Shown: positions 23,442 through 27,551 of the stretch, piece by piece
Numbering within the stretch: the first letter of the stretch is position 1
How the letters are laid out: every line of letters starts with the position of its first letter
Assembly (NCBI GenBank): GCA_051453625.1
Contig: JBOZIK010000001.1
Span: 250,890,762-250,918,312 of the forward strand
From: Welwitschia mirabilis
Taxonomy: Eukaryota > Gnetophyta > Gnetopsida > Welwitschiales
Direction of reading: 5' to 3'
Length of the DNA: 27,551 nt
Made by a program: the position numbers and the translations under genes
Notes under the pieces: model-generated
Seen by the model: the letters and a program-made list of their open reading frames with translations, nothing else
What the model was told of the DNA's origin: nothing
The model's database searches: none

Positions 23442-24349
23442 ATCTGTAACACGTCTAGAGAAGTAAACATAGTGGTCAAACTGACTTCTCTAGTAAGACT
23501 GTTGCTTCATGAATAAATCAAACCTTTTATACCATTGTCTAGGAGCTTGTTTCAAGCCATACAAGCTCTTTTATAGCCTGCAAGCCAGATTAGAACTTCG
23601 CTAGTCTGAATACCCCTCTAGGTGATGCAAATAGATCTTTTCATTAAGGTCCCCATTCAGAAATGTTGTCTTAACATCCAATTGTTCTAGCTCTAAATCC
23701 AAGCAAGCAACCCAAAAAAGAACTATCCTAATTGATTAATGCTTTACAACAGGAGAAAAGATTTCTGTAAAATCAATACCTGGCTTTTGGGCATAACCTT
23801 TCACTACCAACCTAGCCCTGTAGCGCTTCTTCCCATCATCCTCATCTTTAATTCTAAAGATCCACCTGCTATGAAGAGCTTTGCGCCCCTTAGGCAAAGT
23901 AACCAATTCCCAAGTTTTGTTGTCATGTAAAGATTTCCGTTCCTTCTCCATAGCTGCCTTCCACTTGGCAGCAATAGAACAAGATAAAGCCTCTTGTATT
24001 TCAAGTTCTCAACAATGAGTATAAAAACATAATGTAATGATGGGGAATACCTGTCTGGTGAATGTGTAGCTCTAGTTGTATGCCTCACCCAATGTGGTGC
24101 AGGAAGAGGTGATTCATCCTCTTCCCATTGCTCTTCACTTCATCCAAGGGAGTCTCATCATTCACAGCTTGCTGATTTTCACCTTCTGAAACATTTTCTT
24201 CATGTGTTTGTCGGGAATCTGCTCAGCCTCTGTCTCAACATCTTTTAAAAAACTAATAGACTTTTGCGAGATGCCAGAATCAGAAGTCTCCTGATTCCCA
24301 TCCTGATGGCCATGGGACATTACCTATTCTCTAAATTTAACATCACGAG

Positions 24350-25019
24350 ATCTAACAACTCGTTTTGCCTCAGGATCTTATAGTCTATAGCCAAGAGCAC
24401 CTTCACCATATCCAATAAATATACAACATTTGGCTTTATCTCGCAATTTTGTTCAGTTCTTCTTTTGAATGTGCATGTAGGCTTCACACCCGAAACTCTT
24501 AGATGCTTGTAAGAAACATTTTTACCGGTCTAAAGAATCTCTGGGACTCCATTATTGAGATAGGAATGAGGAGATGTGTTCACCAGATATGCAGCTGTTA
24601 CCACTGCCTCTACCTAGAAAACCTTGGGCCAGACATGTAGCTACAACCGTGGATCTAGCACGGTCTAGCAATGTTCTATTGCATCTCTCAGCAACACTCT
24701 TTTCTTGTGGTGTAGCTAGAGGAGTACGAATGTGACATATTCCTTTGTTGCTGCAATATTCACTAAAGGCTGTGGAGGTATACTCCACTCCATTGTTAGT
24801 CAACAAACATTTCACCCTAAAACCTGTTTGGATTTCCACCTTGACAACAAAAGATTTGAAAACATCAGAGACTTCATCTTTGAACTTGAGAGGGTACACC
24901 CAAACCTTCCTAGTGCAATCGTCAATAAAAGTAACAAAATAAAGGGAGTATATCAGAATAAATCAATTCTAATTTGTTTTTCTTTTTTATATCCAAATCC
25001 CTATAGAAATTGACTCTCT
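24350..25019 (-). pseudogene. copia integrase core remnant
   Basis: Integrase joins element DNA to the host chromosome. On the minus strand LELIYSD (first catalytic Asp region) is followed, after a frame change, by DDCTRKVWVYPLKFKDEVSD, LLTNNGVEYTSTAFSEYCSN and TPQEKSVAERCNRTLLDRAR at 24552-24940. Compared with the usual SDNGGEY the second catalytic Asp has become Asn (TNNGVEY). The Glu in VAER is kept. After GF near 24615 the frame shifts. The stretch to 24350 continues the weakly conserved C-terminal part, and 24000-24350 is the low-complexity acidic linker before the RT. Confidence 0.85.
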
Positions 25020-25552
25020 TAGATTTACTAACAATACAGGCTTTACAGAAATTAATAGAGGCATGTGAAAATATAGGGATTAAGGAAAGAGATTGAAGCA
25101 CCTTTAGGCTAGAGTTGCCTATGTATCCCAAACGTTTGTGCCAGACATTTGTATCCTCTGAAGTTGTTCTAACTCTAGCATTTTGCTCATCTGTAGTAGC
25201 ACCAACCATTGCATATGTGTCTGCTTCCTGCCATCTTTCTTCCCTCACAACACTGTTAGAATTCCCCTGGTAATTTTCCAATGTCCTCCTCTGCTAGAGA
25301 AGCCCAAGCCTAGATCATCAAGCTGTGTAATAGAAATCAACTTCTTTGTCACCTTCGGAACATGATGAACATTGTTAATGGTAACCTTCGACAATCTTGG
25401 CTATTGCAAAACAACACTGTCTATTCCAACAAACCGTAGAGGTTCTCCATTGGCAACGTAAATACCTCCAGAAGAAAGAGGACTATAAGTCGAGAAAGCA
25501 GAATGATTTGGATAGATATGAAAGGAAGCACTCGAATCAACTAGCCAAACGT
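25020..25552 (-). repeat. Protease/pre-integrase segment, left copy
   Basis: On the minus strand it reads a protease word LVDSSAS (25527-25547, Gly of DSGAS changed to Ser), YVANGEPLRFVGI, then WHKRLGYIGNSSLKVLQSLS and FCKACIVSKSKRVNF of the pre-integrase zinc domain. It is homologous over its length to 25653-26192, at roughly 85-90 percent by eye, with small indels, and ends at the left edge of a 100-N gap. Confidence 0.9.
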
Positions 25553-25652
25553 NNNNNNNNNNNNNNNNNNNNNNNNNNNNNNNNNNNNNNNNNNNNNNNN
25601 NNNNNNNNNNNNNNNNNNNNNNNNNNNNNNNNNNNNNNNNNNNNNNNNNNNN
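25553..25652. other. Assembly gap of exactly 100 N
   Basis: Round-number gap between two homologous ~535-bp segments of the copia element; the left flank ends where the right copy ends and the right flank begins where the left copy begins. Confidence 0.95.
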
Positions 25653-26192
25653 TAGATTTACCAACACTACAGTCTTTACAAAAATCAAGGGAGGCATGTG
25701 AAAACATAGGGATTAAGGAAAGAGATTGAAGGACCTTAAGGCTGAAGTTGCCTATGTATCCCAAACATTTGTGCCAGACATCTGCATCCTCTGAAGTTGT
25801 TACAGCTCCAGCATTTTGCTCATCGTAGTAGCAACAACCATTGCATGTGTGTTTGCTTCCAACGTATACATGTTGCCATCTTCCCTCACAACACTGTTAG
25901 AATTCACTTGGTAGTTTTCCAACGTCCTCCTCCGCTAGAGAAGCCCAAGCCTAAATCATGAAGCTGTGTAATAGAAATCAACTTCTTCGTCACTTTCAGA
26001 ACATGACGAACATGGTTAATGGTAACTCCTGGCAATCCTGGCTATTGCAAAACAACACTGCCTATTCCAACAACCTGTAGAGGTTCTCCATTGGAAGCTA
26101 AACAAGTCCAGAAGAGATAGGACTGTAAGTAGAGGAAGCAGAACGATCTAGACAGATATGAAAGGAAGCACCCGAATCAACTAGCAAAACAT
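25653..26192 (-). repeat. Protease/pre-integrase segment, right copy
   Basis: Second copy of the segment, adjoining gag. The protease word LVDSGASFHIC (26153-26185) keeps the DSGAS active site. The pre-integrase part reads LGYIGNFSLKVLQSLSLIPM and FCKDCSVGKS. It shares a TAG stop after VVLQ with the left copy and has a short insertion near 25860-25880 that the left copy lacks. Confidence 0.9.
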
Positions 26193-27046
26193 CTTCAGTA
26201 GACCTCTCTCCTAAAAGACTGCATGGTTCTAACACTAGAAAACTAATTCCGTCATCTGCCTGATTGACCTGTGAGGAAGACTTTCCCAAAGGGCTTTGTT
26301 CATGCATCTCTTTCAGCTTTGCCTTCCAAGCATAGCAGTCTTTCTTTGCATGTCCCTTTTGCTTACAGACCTAGCATTTGACGTTTCTGCCACGGGGGAC
26401 TGCTTTGCTTTTGCTTCTCGCCTTGCTTTGGTCACGTTTCTTGTTCCTGCCTGTATTTTCAGCTACAAATGCACCCTCCAAAGATTGCGTTTCCTTGAGT
26501 TTACCTTTAGAATCTTGGAGCATAGACACAACCTGCTGAAAAGTCATCGTGGTAATATTTATAGATGTAGTGATGGATGTCACTAGTGTAGACCAAACTT
26601 CAGGAAGAGAATCCAATAAGGCAGAAGACAGCTAAATCTGAAATTTTAATGTCATACTCTTGTAGCTTAACTAGATTATCCATCATCTCATCTAGATGAT
26701 CTTGTAATGAAACTTCCGGCTGCTTCCTTGCATTGAACACCTTCTTATAGATGTGCAATGTGTTCAAATCAGATGCTTTATCAAACCTGTTCTTGAAGGT
26801 TTACTAGAGATCATGAGGATCCATATCATGTTTAATCGACTATAGGATCTCGTTACTTAAACTTGGATGTATGTAAGATAAGGCCTTTCTTTTCATCTTT
26901 TCCCATTCTTCGTCTTTAATGGAAGCCGGTTTTGCAGACTCTAGAGCTTTAAGGCACTTCTTCTGCGTCAAAATGGTTTTCATTAGAATACCTTAAATGT
27001 TCCAGATTTGGCCAACGAGCATATCCGTCGTCTGCAACTTCTCCAT
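26193..27046 (-). pseudogene. copia gag remnant with CCHC zinc knuckle
   Basis: Gag forms the particle and binds RNA. The likely start is ATG at 27046 (MEKLQTTDMLVGQIW). The frame then reads ILTQKKCLKALESAKPASIK, WEKMKRKALSYIHPSLSNEI, RFDKASDLNTLHIYKKVFNA and LDEMMDNLVKLQEYDIKISD, a UBN2-type gag core, with several stops. After a shift the part at 26371-26616 reads DSLPEVWSTLVTSITTSINI. The zinc knuckle spans 26335-26376 with exact C-x2-C-x4-H-x4-C spacing, but the residue after the first Cys is a TAG stop (26371-26373), probably a former Trp. The same frame continues into the protease. Confidence 0.88.
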
Positions 27047-27405
27047 CATGCTTCATCTCAAAGAAACGTATCCAACTGGTATGGACGCAAAAAGAATGTC
27101 GTGAAACTGTACGAATGCAAAAAGAATGCCATGAAACCATATGGACGGATCTCAAAAGTTTCACCCTTCACTTCACTTCACTCTGCTGGGACTTGCGTTG
27201 CTCTGCTCGCTTCGCTCGCTCCGCAGTCACAAGTAACAACACAACACGTTTGCTTTTTGCAAGTAACAATGCGACTTCTTTGCTTGTTCAATGCACTCCC
27301 TTGCTCCACTCGCTCGTTCTGTTCACAAGCTTCACTCATAGAAGCTTCAACAATTCCTACAACTTCTCAACCTTCGCTGCAACACCCTGAGGAAAACCCT
27401 AACCA
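27047..27405 (-). other. copia untranslated leader between primer site and gag
   Basis: This part is GC-richer than the rest of the element. It holds a 30-bp-period tandem repeat (about 27084-27145, GCAAAAAGAATG at 27087 and 27117) and a short perfect hairpin, AAGCTTC at 27327-27333 and GAAGCTT at 27341-27347 with a 7-base loop. No conserved protein is encoded. Confidence 0.7.
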
Positions 27406-27418
27406 GACTCTGATACCA
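27406..27418 (-). other. Primer binding site (initiator tRNA-Met type)
   Basis: In element sense TGGTATCAGAGTC lies 2 bases from the end of the 5' LTR. It is one base off the usual plant copia TGGTATCAGAGC, complementary to the 3' end of initiator tRNA-Met. Confidence 0.9.
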
Positions 27419-27420
27419 GT

Positions 27421-27551
27421 TGTTAAGAATAGCAGCGAAAAACAAATAGAAACAGGAAGCAAACAACACATAGGAATTTACCTGGAAAACCCTAATGTGG
27501 GGAAAAACCACAGAAGCAAAGCAAAGATCTCTTAATATTCCAAGAAGAATA
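27421..27551 (-). repeat. 5' LTR of the copia element, truncated by the window
   Basis: The last 131 bases (in element sense) of an LTR matching 22012 onward. I count about 18 differences, including indels, in about 133 aligned columns. About 236 more bases should lie beyond the window. Confidence 0.9.

Larger units (their letters stand above)
22470..24000 (-). pseudogene. copia pol remnant: reverse transcriptase (RVT_2) and RNase H
   Basis: The RT copies element RNA and RNase H removes it. Minus-strand words in order: SLHDNKTWELVTLPKG and RARLVVKGYAQKPGIDFTEI at 23736-23951; then a part broken by stops (23442-23735) with LYGLKQAPRQWY; a 29-N gap at the catalytic YVDD; DMLVAANDAAEI from 23408; LGMKIIRDRK, MSDAKPVSTSLASYFKLSKE and VGSLMYAMVC to about 23007. 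RNase H follows at about 22470-22900: GFVDANFTADIDSRRSSTGY, TLSPTEVEYV, EACKEMIWLQRFL, VFCDSRSVIHLATNSAFHTR and TKHIDIRFHFVRE, then a 10-N gap and NIQKIHT. The pieces lie in different frames. Confidence 0.9.
22012..27551 (-). mobile_element. Ty1/copia LTR retrotransposon (Tnt1/Tork-like), runs off the window
   Basis: The element is read right to left: 5' LTR from the window edge to 27421, primer binding site, leader, gag, protease, integrase, RT, RNase H, polypurine tract, 3' LTR to 22012. The order integrase before RT defines Ty1/copia, and the RT/RNase H words are closest to what I know of tobacco Tnt1. All coding parts carry stops or shifts. Its 3' end sits inside the hAT remnant. A 100-N gap flanked by a ~535-bp duplication lies in the protease/integrase part, so the two ends might come from different copies of the family. 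Confidence 0.92.

Noticed and set aside
24732-25013. Plus-strand open frames in the integrase region
   Set aside because: Antisense shadows of the copia integrase.
27008-27535. 175-codon plus-strand open frame at the window end
   Set aside because: It runs antisense through the copia gag start, leader, primer site and LTR; its length follows from the GC-richer leader.
1-27551. tRNA, rRNA, CRISPR arrays or a gene cluster forming a new system
   Set aside because: No cloverleaf, ribosomal sequence, regularly spaced repeats or functional gene cluster was seen; the content is one host exon plus decayed elements.
22012-27551. Dating the copia insertion from LTR divergence
   Set aside because: Only 131 bases of one LTR are present and the duplicated gap region means both LTRs may not belong to one insertion.

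Overview
The window comes from the nuclear genome of a seed plant. It is AT-rich, full of decayed transposable elements, and holds one clear host gene: the first coding exon of a plant protein phosphatase 2C of the type fused to cyclic-nucleotide-binding and kinase domains. The very long first intron, the mix of old retroelements and the scaffold gaps suggest a large-genome plant, possibly a gymnosperm; that lineage call is inference.

Layout. (1) About 1-2300: AT-rich sequence with no gene I can name. (2) About 2300-7480, minus strand: a decayed plant LINE. ORF1 has a DUF4283-like region and a zinc knuckle; ORF2 has endonuclease, reverse transcriptase and a zf-RVT-like zinc motif, in the expected order. 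(3) About 7560-9240, minus strand: a decayed Ty3/gypsy (Athila/Tat-like) pol with end of RT, RNase H and integrase. (4) About 10460-12313: an island of CpG-rich sequence with the leader and exon 1 of the PP2C gene on the plus strand (308 codons from an MGC start, splice donor at 12314). (5) 12314 to about 20400: probable intron 1, with an unidentified minus-strand coding-like stretch, a ~620-680 bp diverged direct repeat, a 110-bp-period tandem repeat and an unidentified decayed reading frame. No further PP2C exon was found. (6) About 20420-22011, minus strand: the C-terminal part of a hAT-superfamily (DUF659 type) transposase pseudogene. (7) 22012 to the window end, minus strand: a Ty1/copia (Tnt1/Tork-like) element inserted into the hAT sequence, with 3' LTR, polypurine tract, RNase H, RT, integrase, protease, gag, primer binding site and a truncated 5' LTR.

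All recognised elements lie on the strand opposite to the PP2C gene and carry many stops and frameshifts, so none looks able to move by itself. Five N-runs interrupt the window. Two are exactly 100 N and are flanked by duplicated sequence, and the 482-N run is flanked by the same 8 bases; these look like scaffolding artefacts and affect how local duplications and the copia structure are read. I found no convincing undescribed biological system. The most useful leads are the assembly signatures, the nested hAT/copia structure, the unidentified minus-strand reading frame inside the PP2C intron, and the diverged intronic direct repeat.
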